Below are positions 34,946 to 44,035 of a DNA stretch of 64,000 bases, in pieces (position 1 is the stretch's first letter; each line of letters starts with the position of its first letter). Origin of the DNA: Chloroflexi bacterium bin125 (GTDB lineage Bacteria > Chloroflexota > Dehalococcoidia > Bin125); NCBI GenBank assembly GCA_002239025.1, contig MPNM01000011.1, forward strand, positions 40,023 through 104,022, written 5' to 3'. Position numbers and translations under genes: made by a program. The notes beneath the pieces are model-generated. The model searched no databases and had not been told where the DNA came from. It saw only the letters and a list, made by a program, of their open reading frames with translations.

Positions 34946-36508
34946 TTAGACGCAGGTCGGCCAACTAGCGAGTTCTTTGACTTCTCCTCGGCGGGGGATG
35001 CTGACAGGGAAGCGCTGGAGTGATTCGAGCAGCCAGCGACGGGTGTCGGCCGGATCGATGATCTCGTCGAGATTCATCAGGCCGGCAGCTCCCCAGGGCT
35101 CGTGGCCGAGCGTCCACTCGTCGATCAGGCGCTGTCGCTCGGCGTCGGGGTCAGTAGCGTTGGCGATGTCTTTCGCGTGGACGACGTTGACGCCGACGCC
35201 GGGGTCCATGAACGAGATTTCGGCGCCCGGCCAGGCGGTGATCAGCGAGTTGTCCATGCTGTTGCCGGATAGTGAGAAATAGGCGAGCCCGAACGCCTTG
35301 CGCATCACGACGGTCATGCGTGGGACAGTCATCAGCGAGAGCGCCTCGAGGAACATGATTGCTTTGTGCAGCAGCCGGGCGTGCTCGGGCTGCGAACCGA
35401 CGATGAAACCGGGTACATCCTGGAGCCAGACCGTGGGGATGTTGAAGGCCTCGCACATGCAAATGAATTGCGTGGCTTTGTCGCATGTGTTGGGGTCGAG
35501 CGCGCCGGCATTGAACATGGGATTGCTGGCCAGGATGCCCACCGACTGGCCGCCGATTCGTGCCAGCGTGGTAATCAGCGAACGGCCGAATCGGGGTTTG
35601 AGTTCGAGCATCTCTCCGTCGTCGACGATTCGCTCGATGACGCGGTGCATGTCGTAGGCCCGCTGCCGACGGGTGGGGACGATATTAGCGATCCTGGGGT
35701 CCGGATCGGACTCGTCATAGCCATCGAGAGTTGGCGGCGCTTCCCAGCAATTGGAGGGCAGGTAGGAGAGGAATGACTTGATCTGCTCGATCGCTTCCTC
35801 TTCGCTTTCGGCAGATTGGTCGATCTGACCTGTGAGGTCGAGGTGGATATCGACGCCGCCCAGGTCCTGGAGTGAGATCAGCTCACCCGTGGCGATCTCG
35901 ATGACACGCGGTGAAGAGACATTGAGCGCCGAGCCTCGGACCTGGGTGGTGAAGTCGGAGAAGGCGCTGTGGAAGCTGGAGCCGCCGAAGGATTCGCCGA
36001 CGATGGCCGTGGCCATGGGAATGCGCCGCCGCCTGCGTCCAGATTCGAGACTGGGCGAGATCTTGCTGAAGCCCTCGGAGCCAAGAGCGTCGGGCAAGCG
36101 AGCGCCGCCGGTCTCGCCGAAGTAGACGTAAGGCACACCCTGTTCCATAGCGTGTTCGTAGATGCGCTTCTGTCGCTTGCCACCGACAACCGAGGAGGAA
36201 CCGTGGAGCACGGTGACATCGTCGCCGGCGACGGTTGCCGGCCGGCCGTCGATCTTGCCCCAGCCGCCGATCTTGCCGTCGCCGGGAGTGCGGTCCCTGA
36301 CCTCGTGCATCTCGGACACAGCGAAGGTGCCGATTTCGCGGAAGCTGCCGGGATCGAGCAGCTTGTCGATGCGTTCGCGAATGGTCAGGCGTCCCCGGTC
36401 ATGCTGTCGGGCGATGCGATCGGCTGATCCCATCTCGGAGACGATTTTCTGTCGCCGGAGGAGGAGATCTTCGCGGACCTGCTGAGGTGTGGGTGGGTTG
36501 GCGACCAT
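34946..36508 (-). CDS. Acyl-CoA carboxylase carboxyltransferase (biotin-dependent type)
   Basis: MGSADRIARQHDRGRLTIRERIDKLLDPGSF; GSSSVVGGKRQKRIYEHAMEQGVPYVYFGETGGARL; VWLQDVPGFIVGSQPE; start trimmed to MVANPPTPQQ. Confidence 0.93.
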   Translation of the reverse strand: MVANPPTPQQVREDLLLRRQKIVSEMGSADRIARQHDRGRLTIRERIDKLLDPGSFREIGTFAVSEMHEVRDRTPGDGKIGGWGKIDGRPATVAGDDVTVLHGSSSVVGGKRQKRIYEHAMEQGVPYVYFGETGGARLPDALGSEGFSKISPSLESGRRRRRIPMATAIVGESFGGSSFHSAFSDFTTQVRGSALNVSSPRVIEIATGELISLQDLGGVDIHLDLTGQIDQSAESEEEAIEQIKSFLSYLPSNCWEAPPTLDGYDESDPDPRIANIVPTRRQRAYDMHRVIERIVDDGEMLELKPRFGRSLITTLARIGGQSVGILASNPMFNAGALDPNTCDKATQFICMCEAFNIPTVWLQDVPGFIVGSQPEHARLLHKAIMFLEALSLMTVPRMTVVMRKAFGLAYFSLSGNSMDNSLITAWPGAEISFMDPGVGVNVVHAKDIANATDPDAERQRLIDEWTLGHEPWGAAGLMNLDEIIDPADTRRWLLESLQRFPVSIPRRGEVKELASWPTCV

Positions 36509-36584
36509 TCGGGACTCCTCCGACGAATTGCTGCGTGATTGTCGTACGGACTGACGATATCGGGTGATCGGGTTTGGGCCTGCT

Positions 36585-36785
36585 CGCGTGGGGAGACCTT
36601 CGAAAACTCCCCTTCTCCCCCCTTTGCGGGGGAGATGCCGAAGGCAGAGGGGGGGGCTGTCCACAGCTTGTACCTGGTACTCATCGACCAACCCCCCCTC
36701 TGTCACTCTGTGACATCTCCCCCCGCAAGGGGGGGAGAGGGGATTCGGGAGTGTTTCAAAGGCCTCCGTGAAGCGGGGACTGGGA
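36585..36785. repeat. Modular palindromic (MITE-like) repeat, copy R3
   Basis: GGGGAGACCTTCGAAAACTCCCC ... GTTTCAAAGGCCTCCGTGAAGCGGGGACTGGGA inverted ends around the shared core. Confidence 0.85.
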
Positions 36786-36842
36786 CTCAACCTACCGAGG
36801 CGATTTCTTAGTCAGCCTCGGGCAACGGCGGCGATTGAGAGG

Positions 36843-39800
36843 TTACGTTTCGATCTCCACTTGCAGAGCCTCGCCCGTTGCTGTCCTGAGGATGTATGCC
36901 TCTGCGACTTCTATTCCGGCAGCGTTCAGCATTGATACGTATTCATGCAACTGGGCGTTGTATGTAGCCAGGCGAACAGGTGGGATGTCATCGTCAGACT
37001 TGTAATCGACGAGGATCCACTGTTCTCCATCTCGGAAGACGAGGTCGGCGACGCCTTCGGTGATGACGGTGTTTTCATCCTTCGTCTGGATTGTGGCAAG
37101 GGGCAACTCTCGATGGATGACGTCTGACCTTGATGCTCGCTGGATCAGTTCGGAGTTGAGTGCCCGTTCGATGTGTTGGAGTACCTGGTCAACTGGAACG
37201 TGGAACTTGTGGCAGATGCGCTCTGTTCTTCTGCGTGTGATCTCGTGGTTGGTGAAGTCTGCCGTTTCGAGCGCTTCGTGGACGGCCTTGCCGAAGTCGA
37301 GCGGATTGATGTTGGAGTCGTCTCGTTCGCTCTCATCGACTCCGACATCGGCGCTCTCCGCTGGCGTGTGTGGATTGAGGCTGGTTGGCGTTACGGCCTC
37401 AATGGTTCGTGAGCCATTGGAGATCGCCTCCTGGTGGCGTTCTTGCCAGAGAGGACGCAGCTCTTCATGTGGTGGCGTGTGGAGCGTCGGCGTGGGCGAA
37501 GGTGCTGCATCGAAGGTTCTTGGTCCGACGACGAGCGTGTTTGGATCGGCGTCGCGGGCGAGCCAATGCGGCGCCGCGTCATCGAGGTAGGTATGGAACG
37601 AGTCTCGGCGCGAAGTGCTGTCGGCGGGGAATGAGGGCAGGATGAGCCAATCGCGAGCTCGGGTGGCGGCGACGTAGAGCATGCGCCTCGCTTCAGCGTC
37701 GGCGTAGGTGCGGTCTCTTCGTTCGGCGATGGCGTAACCGGGCGTGCGGAAGGGTGTACGGTCGTCGCCGAGCTTGAATTCGATGCGCTGGTTCGGCCGA
37801 TCGACAATGAACTGATTGCCAGAGGCTGGCTGGTCCTGGAGCTTGGGCACGATCACGATGGGAAACTCGAGCCCCTTGGCCTGGTGGATGGTGAGAAAGC
37901 GAACTGCGTCGTCGTCGGCTTCGGTGGTCGGCGATTCCGACTCGGGCAGGTTGCGGACTCCACGTTGCGAGAGCCAACGCACGAAGGGCCGCAGGCTGTC
38001 GTCGTTGTTGTCGGCGAAGTGGGCGGCTCGCTGGACGAGCATGCGCAGGTTGGCCTGGCGCTGGCGCATCTGGCTGTGCTGGACTCCGACGGCCTGGGCG
38101 AGCAACAGTCCCGAGGCGCGAATGACGTGATCAATCAGCTCGGGCAATCCAAAGCGGCTCAGATCGTCTCGTAGTGCGCCAAGGAATTCAATCGGGGCTC
38201 GAAGCCTGCCCTCGTAGGCTTCAGGCACCGAGCCGGGTTGCAATCGGATCGCCTGTGATCCGAGCGACGAGCGGAGTTCGAGGAGCTCGGTGTCGGAGGC
38301 GGCGACGAGCGGCGATTTGAGCGTTGCGAGGGCAGCGACTTCGTCGGTTGGGTCATCCAGCGCCTGCAATAGGTGGGCGATCGCCCGGATTTCGGGCTTC
38401 TGATAGAAGCCCTGTCCGCTATCGAAGTGATAGGGAATGCCCGCACGATCGAGAGCTGTGGTGTAGAGGTCTGCTCCGGTCCTGGTGCGGACGAGTACGG
38501 CGATGTCGCGGAATTCGGGGATTCGCGGACCCGCCGGTGTCGGTATGTGGCCGAGTGTTGCGTCGTCCTGTTGCATGTGCGCGATCAAGTTGGCGATTAG
38601 CTTCGCTTCGGCGCCGCGAGCCTCAGGCGCTCGGTCGAACTGCCGATTAGAGGGAATCACGGCCACGCCGGGTCCTCGGTCAGTTCGATATGGCACGGTC
38701 GCTTCCCAGCGCGCCTGAGCTCGCGGATAGTCCTGATCTGGTTTGATGACGCCCGGCAACACTGCGTTGTGCCAGTCGCAGAGCTGTGGACGGGCGCGGA
38801 AGTTGACGGTCAGATTGGCGATGGCCGAGGTCTCCGGCGCGGCGAGAAAGATATCCCGCACCTGCTCGTAGATATCGATGTCGGCGCGGCGGAAGCGGTA
38901 GATTGACTGCTTGGGGTCGCCAGCCAGGACGAGACGCCCGGGCCCGGGCGCGACCTGCGTCCAGTCGTCGGCGTCCGGATCGGCGGCCAGCAACAGGGCG
39001 ATCTGGGCTTGCAAGGGATCGGTGTCCTGGAACTCGTCGACGAGGATGGTTCGGAATCTGCTTCGCAGATCCTCGCGGGCTTGTTTCGAGCGAACCAGGA
39101 GATTGCGCGCTTCGAGCAGGAGGTCGTCGTAGGTGAGCAGGCCGTCGATCCGGCGCTGGTTGGAGTCCTGTTCGATGAACTCACGTAGCGCCGCGGTCAA
39201 TTCTGCCAGTGCGGTGTCGCGCTCGCGTTGGTCTTTAGGGACCTCCTCTGACGGTAGGTCGTCGCTCAATGGGCCCGTGAGATCGCGGTTTCGGGCGAGT
39301 TGTTCGGCGGCGAGCTGGAGGTCTCGCAACTCGAGACCCAGGTCGAAGGCTCGCTGCAACGGTTCCTGGGGCGCGTCGCTGCTCCATAGCCAGGAGCGCC
39401 AGGACTGGGCGAAGCGCAGGTCGGCCTGGAGTTGGTCGAGGACGTTGAAATCGGGGTCTAGCCCAGCATCGAGCGAGCGCTCACGCAGGATGTTGGCGGC
39501 GAAGGCATGGATCGTCTGGATTTGCGCGGCGTCGACATCGCGGAGTGCGTCGTGCAGGCCTGCGACGGATAGCTCGGCGCGGATCCGCTCACGGAGTTCT
39601 CCGGCGGCTTTCTCGGTGAAGGTGATGGCGACGATCTCGTCGAGCGAGCGGCCATTGCGGACCAGGTTGACGACACGCGCGACAATCACCGATGTCTTGC
39701 CCGAGCCGGCGCCAGCCTCGAGGAAGAACGAAGTGTCGAGGTCGTTGATGATGCGCTGGCGGACATCGTCGTCGACGGGTGGTGGCTGTTGGTCGGTCAT
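36843..39800 (-). CDS. addA: UvrD-family helicase with C-terminal RecB-like nuclease (AddA-like)
   Basis: FLEAGAGSGKTSVIVARVVNLVRNG Walker A; ILVDEFQDTDPLQ; LTIHQAKGLEFPIVIVPKL; C-terminal WILVDYKSDD nuclease motif. Confidence 0.9.
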   Translation of the reverse strand: MTDQQPPPVDDDVRQRIINDLDTSFFLEAGAGSGKTSVIVARVVNLVRNGRSLDEIVAITFTEKAAGELRERIRAELSVAGLHDALRDVDAAQIQTIHAFAANILRERSLDAGLDPDFNVLDQLQADLRFAQSWRSWLWSSDAPQEPLQRAFDLGLELRDLQLAAEQLARNRDLTGPLSDDLPSEEVPKDQRERDTALAELTAALREFIEQDSNQRRIDGLLTYDDLLLEARNLLVRSKQAREDLRSRFRTILVDEFQDTDPLQAQIALLLAADPDADDWTQVAPGPGRLVLAGDPKQSIYRFRRADIDIYEQVRDIFLAAPETSAIANLTVNFRARPQLCDWHNAVLPGVIKPDQDYPRAQARWEATVPYRTDRGPGVAVIPSNRQFDRAPEARGAEAKLIANLIAHMQQDDATLGHIPTPAGPRIPEFRDIAVLVRTRTGADLYTTALDRAGIPYHFDSGQGFYQKPEIRAIAHLLQALDDPTDEVAALATLKSPLVAASDTELLELRSSLGSQAIRLQPGSVPEAYEGRLRAPIEFLGALRDDLSRFGLPELIDHVIRASGLLLAQAVGVQHSQMRQRQANLRMLVQRAAHFADNNDDSLRPFVRWLSQRGVRNLPESESPTTEADDDAVRFLTIHQAKGLEFPIVIVPKLQDQPASGNQFIVDRPNQRIEFKLGDDRTPFRTPGYAIAERRDRTYADAEARRMLYVAATRARDWLILPSFPADSTSRRDSFHTYLDDAAPHWLARDADPNTLVVGPRTFDAAPSPTPTLHTPPHEELRPLWQERHQEAISNGSRTIEAVTPTSLNPHTPAESADVGVDESERDDSNINPLDFGKAVHEALETADFTNHEITRRRTERICHKFHVPVDQVLQHIERALNSELIQRASRSDVIHRELPLATIQTKDENTVITEGVADLVFRDGEQWILVDYKSDDDIPPVRLATYNAQLHEYVSMLNAAGIEVAEAYILRTATGEALQVEIET

Positions 39801-39875
39801 ACATTCACTTCATGCCCGCGCTCCGTCGCGGGAATCTCGCTGAGTGGGGTCAACAATCCGAATCCATGTGCGACC

Positions 39876-39981
39876 TCCCAGTCCCCGCTTTACGCGGGGA
39901 CCTGCCCCTCTCCCGTCCGCTCTATGGCCGTCTGTTGGGCGGCTGGATGGAGCAGGTCCCCGCGTAAAGCGGGGACTGGGA
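39876..39981. repeat. Perfect 30-bp inverted repeat (each arm also a hairpin) between addB-like and addA-like genes
   Basis: TCCCAGTCCCCGCTTTACGCGGGGACCTGC (39876-39905) and GCAGGTCCCCGCGTAAAGCGGGGACTGGGA (39952-39981). Confidence 0.95.
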
Positions 39982-40071
39982 AGGTTTGCGCCTGCGACAC
40001 CGTCTGTGCTCAGGGATAGGTGTTTGTGCATTGCATTCAACATCTGTGGCATCGGTCTATCGGCGTCCCAA

Positions 40072-43000
40072 TCAAACACGTTGCCGTCTCAGGATTTCCA
40101 GCTGGCGGACAGCGTCCTGGTCTTGCCTCGACTTCTTCTGATAGCGCTCGGCGATGTCGGCGGTGCAGGTGGATTCGTAGGGGCAATGGCGGCAGTTTGG
40201 CCGATCTCTCGGTGGGTTGCCGGGGTAGGGGATGAAGTTGGCCGATTCCAGCTGGTCGGCGATCAGCGCGAGGGTGTCTCGTAGTCGTTCACCATCGCTG
40301 GGCGCGGAACGGCCTCCCCGGGTCGTGAGTGATTCACCTAGCAGAGTTTGCGAGACAAAGTCTCCCGGTCGGGTAGCTGACCGCAGTTCCACTTCCGCTT
40401 GACGGATTGGAACGCCTCGCTGCGTCAGGGCGGTGAGGTTGGCGATGGCAAGAAACGAAGAACCGTTGACGAAGCCTCGAACGTCGGGCAGCGATTTGCC
40501 GGTGAAGTAAGAACGTGCGCGCTGGCGGCCGTCGGCGTGTACGTCGATCCGGTCGATGCGGCCGCTGAAGTGGATGTTCCTGCCTCCAGTGACGCGGATG
40601 GGAGCGTCCTCGAACTGGGCGTCCACTGCCACGGGACTCCAGCCGTCGCGCGCGTCGGATGCCTCAAGCCGGCGCGCGCGCTCAAGGTCTTCGGACACCT
40701 CGTCTCGCAATGCCGGGACTGATGCTGGCGGCCCGAGCGCGCCGGCCTCGGCCGCAGAGTCCAGGAGTTGGTGAGCGACATCGCTGAGGGAGGCCTCGGT
40801 GCTGGTGTAATCGACCCAGGTCTGGTCGGAGTTGTCGCCTACCCAGGTTTGCGCCCAGGTCGAGAGGATCTGGCGGAACAGACGACCGAGGACGTCGCGT
40901 CGAGGCTGATCCGGCCGGGCGGGTTCGGCGTCGGCTCGGGCGTCGACGATGTAGCGCAGGTAGAAGCGATACGGGCAGGTGACGAAGGTTTCGATGGCCC
41001 TGGCGGACCAGGTTCGATCGAGTGGTTGCCAGTCGTCTCCGAGCAGATTGGGAGTCTGAGCGGAGTCGAGTTGGCCGTCGAAGTCGGTGAAGACGGGTGC
41101 GTTGCGTTGGAGTCGGGCGTGTTCGGCGGCTTCTGCCTCGGGCCAGAGCTCGGCCAGGGCTGCGCGCGTTTCGGAGTCGGGCGATGCGAGCAGGGCGAGA
41201 TTGAAGGACTGTTCGTCGGGTGCAGCGACTGTGGCCGTCCAGTCGTCCGATTCGATCTCGGCAGGGGTCGGCAGCCGAGTGACTGGGCCGGATTCGATCC
41301 GTTGGATGCGTCCGGCTTCGTAGAGCGAGGACTCGGTGCGCGGTTGATCGGCATCTTCGGACGAGGCGGCCGCTGTTTCGAGGATGAGCGAGGATGGCCG
41401 GGCCGGACCTCCGACGGCACTGCTTCGCCGACTCCAGCTTGCGCTGAACTGTCGTCGTGCGGCGCGACGCATGAGCTGCCATGCATGGCGGTCGCTGTCG
41501 CCGCGATCACGCTGCAGAGCGAGCGCGTCGGGGATTTGCTCATTGATCGCCGCCCGGTCGGCGTCGGTGAGCAGTGGGTCCTGCCGACCGACGGCCGGGA
41601 AGATGCGTTCGGCGACTCCGGCGGCGAAGATGGCGTCGTAACGGATACCTCGAGCAGGCCCCGTCGCTGCGCCAATGTTGACACCGCCGATGAGGCGACG
41701 CGGGTCCCGAACTACTCGTGAACTCATTGCGCGTCCCAGCGCGGTGAGTCCGTCCTGAGCTGACCAATCGGAACCGAGTCTGTCGTGACTGCGAAGTTGG
41801 TCGAGGATCTCGCGAGCGGCAAGTCGGAGGGCCTGGTCGGCTGAGTCGGCGTCGAAGTATTGATCGAACGCTTCGAGCAGGAGATCGGATGCGTTGGCCC
41901 AGGAATCGGCATCTTGCAGTTTGCGGCTGCGGGTGCTGAGGTCGCGGGCGATGGCGACTAGGTCTTTGGCCAAGTCTTCGGCCAGGTCTCCGGCGTCGCG
42001 GCTCTGCGTCGTTTCACTCCACAAATCCAGTCGATGTTCCATGGCGAAGAGATTGCGGGTGAGTCCGGCGTCGACCGAGACGCGCTCCCACTGCGCCGGA
42101 TGTCGGTGGTGATCGAGCAGTCGTTGGCGCAGAGACCGATGCGAAAGCCAATCGAGCAACTCGGCGCGTTCGACAGTCTCAGGGCTGAGCAGGACGCGGG
42201 CGAGCCGCTGGGCGGCGTGGCCGATCGGCGTCCGTGTCAGTTGGCGTCCACCGATTCTCCAGGTTGGGATATCGGCTCGTTCCAGCGCGGCGGAGAGCCG
42301 ATCATCGGTCGGCGCTCCCTGCTGATGCAGGATTGCGATGTGGTGAAAGGCGGTGCCGCCGGTTGCGAGCTCGAGGATGCGAGCGGCGATTTCGTCGGCT
42401 TCCGCCGTCGGGTCGCCGACGCTGAAGTAGCGGTCGGCCGCGACGTTGGCCGGAGCGATCTGGGAGTGGATCACGCGGACATTAAGTTCTCGTCGGATTG
42501 CGGACACGGTCCTCCGTGGCGGCGACGCCGGATCATTGGATGGTGCGACCAGCAGCATGCGGACGTCTGTCGCTTCGGCGAGGCGCTTGAACAGGAGTCG
42601 TTGGATGCGTGTGAGGTCGTAGATGCCCGAGACGATCAACGGCGCGCCACCCAGGGCCTTGATGAATGCACTGTCGGGAGTCGACGCGCTAGTGGCGTCC
42701 TCGTATCGGGACGTGCGGTCGGCGATGTCTGCAGTCGTTTCGCGCCAGGCGTTGAAGACGAGCTTGAGGTCGCCGTCGGCCAAGTCGTCCGAAGTGAGCG
42801 CGGCCTCTCTCAGGTCGGTGAGGCTGCGGAGCAGCGCGGCGGCCACTCCGGGCGCTTGCGGGTCGAGCGCCTCCAGCTTCAGGTCTCGCAGCACGTGTCG
42901 AAGGGCGGTCAGATCTGCGCCGGCGGGCCAGGCATGACGCGCAGGAGCGTGGCCGAAGCTTGCTGCGGCCTGTGCGAGGTCGACCGGAGTGAATCCATAG

Positions 43001-43179
43001 ACGCCGGCGAGAGCGCCGCCAGTGGCCTCGGCGAGCATTCGCTGAGTGGAGAGTCGTTGCAGCGCGGAGCCGTGGAGGATGTTGAGTCGGGAGAGCAGTG
43101 AGGGTCGTTGGGCCGCGAGTTGGGTCAGTCGGAGGTCGTTGGCGGCGGGGTCGGGGAGGATTTCGATCGTGAGGGTCAT
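40072..43179 (-). CDS. addB: AddB-like protein with Fe-S RecB-family nuclease domain
   Basis: ETFVTCPYRFYLRYIVDA ... CRHCPYESTC Fe-S nuclease signature; adjacent to addA-like gene; 1035 aa. Confidence 0.8.
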   Translation of the reverse strand: MTLTIEILPDPAANDLRLTQLAAQRPSLLSRLNILHGSALQRLSTQRMLAEATGGALAGVYGFTPVDLAQAAASFGHAPARHAWPAGADLTALRHVLRDLKLEALDPQAPGVAAALLRSLTDLREAALTSDDLADGDLKLVFNAWRETTADIADRTSRYEDATSASTPDSAFIKALGGAPLIVSGIYDLTRIQRLLFKRLAEATDVRMLLVAPSNDPASPPRRTVSAIRRELNVRVIHSQIAPANVAADRYFSVGDPTAEADEIAARILELATGGTAFHHIAILHQQGAPTDDRLSAALERADIPTWRIGGRQLTRTPIGHAAQRLARVLLSPETVERAELLDWLSHRSLRQRLLDHHRHPAQWERVSVDAGLTRNLFAMEHRLDLWSETTQSRDAGDLAEDLAKDLVAIARDLSTRSRKLQDADSWANASDLLLEAFDQYFDADSADQALRLAAREILDQLRSHDRLGSDWSAQDGLTALGRAMSSRVVRDPRRLIGGVNIGAATGPARGIRYDAIFAAGVAERIFPAVGRQDPLLTDADRAAINEQIPDALALQRDRGDSDRHAWQLMRRAARRQFSASWSRRSSAVGGPARPSSLILETAAASSEDADQPRTESSLYEAGRIQRIESGPVTRLPTPAEIESDDWTATVAAPDEQSFNLALLASPDSETRAALAELWPEAEAAEHARLQRNAPVFTDFDGQLDSAQTPNLLGDDWQPLDRTWSARAIETFVTCPYRFYLRYIVDARADAEPARPDQPRRDVLGRLFRQILSTWAQTWVGDNSDQTWVDYTSTEASLSDVAHQLLDSAAEAGALGPPASVPALRDEVSEDLERARRLEASDARDGWSPVAVDAQFEDAPIRVTGGRNIHFSGRIDRIDVHADGRQRARSYFTGKSLPDVRGFVNGSSFLAIANLTALTQRGVPIRQAEVELRSATRPGDFVSQTLLGESLTTRGGRSAPSDGERLRDTLALIADQLESANFIPYPGNPPRDRPNCRHCPYESTCTADIAERYQKKSRQDQDAVRQLEILRRQRV

Positions 43180-43241
43180 GGGGAGGTCAGGGTAGACCTG
43201 CTTCTGAAGGGATGAAGGAGATGCCTAATGGCCAAATCCTA

Positions 43242-43399
43242 TCTCCCACCCTTGCAGGGGGAGATGTCACAAAGTGCCAGAAAGGGTGGTCGGCAGGTGA
43301 CGACCAAGTCGGTCTGCCAAGCAGGGAACCCCCTCTGCCCCCGGGTCAAGCCCGGGGCAGGCTTTCGGCATCTCCCCCGCAAGGGGGGAGAAGGGGAAG
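43242..43399. repeat. Modular palindromic repeat, copy R8, with embedded CCCCGGGTCAAGCCCGGGG palindrome
   Basis: CCCCCTCTGCCCCCGGGTCAAGCCCGGGGCAGGCTTTCGGCATCTCCCCCGCAAGGGGGGAG. Confidence 0.8.
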
Positions 43400-43546
43400 T
43401 TGAGCATCTGTCTCCCCGGGGGGAGAGGGCAATTGCGACTTAAACGCATGAAGCGGGGGCTGCTCCGGAGAGCTGCCCCCGCCCCAACCGGTCCCCGCGG
43501 AGGGGGATGGGCCGTCGGTCGCCACGGCCTGAGCGGTGTCAGGCTG

Positions 43547-43885
43547 CTAGACGGCGGCCGGGCCCCGTTCACGGGTGCGGACTCGCACGGCATCTTCGAC
43601 ATCGAGGACGAAGATTTTGCCGTCGCCGATGTTGCCGGATGCCGCGTTCTCGACAATCGCGTCAATCACGTCGTCAAGCGGCGTGGTGTTGATCACGATT
43701 TCGATCTTGATTTTGGGCAGGTAGTCGACCTGCACCTGCTGGCCGCGGAACTCCTGGACGACACCCTTCTGAGCGCCGCGTCCGCGGACTTCGGAGATGG
43801 TCATCGAGACGATGCCGATGGCCTCGAGCGCCGTGCGAACGACGGAGAGTCGTTCCGGGCGGATGATGGCGATCACCATTTTCAT
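43547..43885 (-). CDS. P-II family nitrogen regulator
   Basis: MKMVIAIIRPERLSVVRTALEAIGIVSMTISEVRGRGAQKGVVQEFRGQQVQVDYLPKIKIEIV...ASGNIGDGKIFVLDVEDAVRVRTRERG. Confidence 0.95.
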   Translation of the reverse strand: MKMVIAIIRPERLSVVRTALEAIGIVSMTISEVRGRGAQKGVVQEFRGQQVQVDYLPKIKIEIVINTTPLDDVIDAIVENAASGNIGDGKIFVLDVEDAVRVRTRERGPAAV

Positions 43886-43910
43886 GATCGTGTGCCTTTC
43901 CTGTTTCTGT

Positions 43911-44024
43911 TCCCTCTCTCCCTGAGGGAGAGCGTGAGGGTGAGCGCCCCTCTATTGTGCCGGTTCGTGTTCTCCCCCCGCCGGAGCGGGGGGAGATGTC
44001 ACGGAGTGACAGAGGGGGGCTCTC
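43911..44024. repeat. Dispersed palindromic repeats (CCTCTCTCCCTGAGGGAGAG and CTCCCCCCGCCGGAGCGGGGGGAGATGTCACGGAGTGACAGAGGGGGG)
   Basis: Same half-module as R1-R6 plus the type seen at 8458..8575. Confidence 0.75.
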
Positions 44025-44035
44025 CGGCTTCTTGC

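Noticed and set aside
42034-43101. 355-aa plus-strand ORF opposite addB
   Set aside because: Antisense shadow ORF without recognisable motifs.
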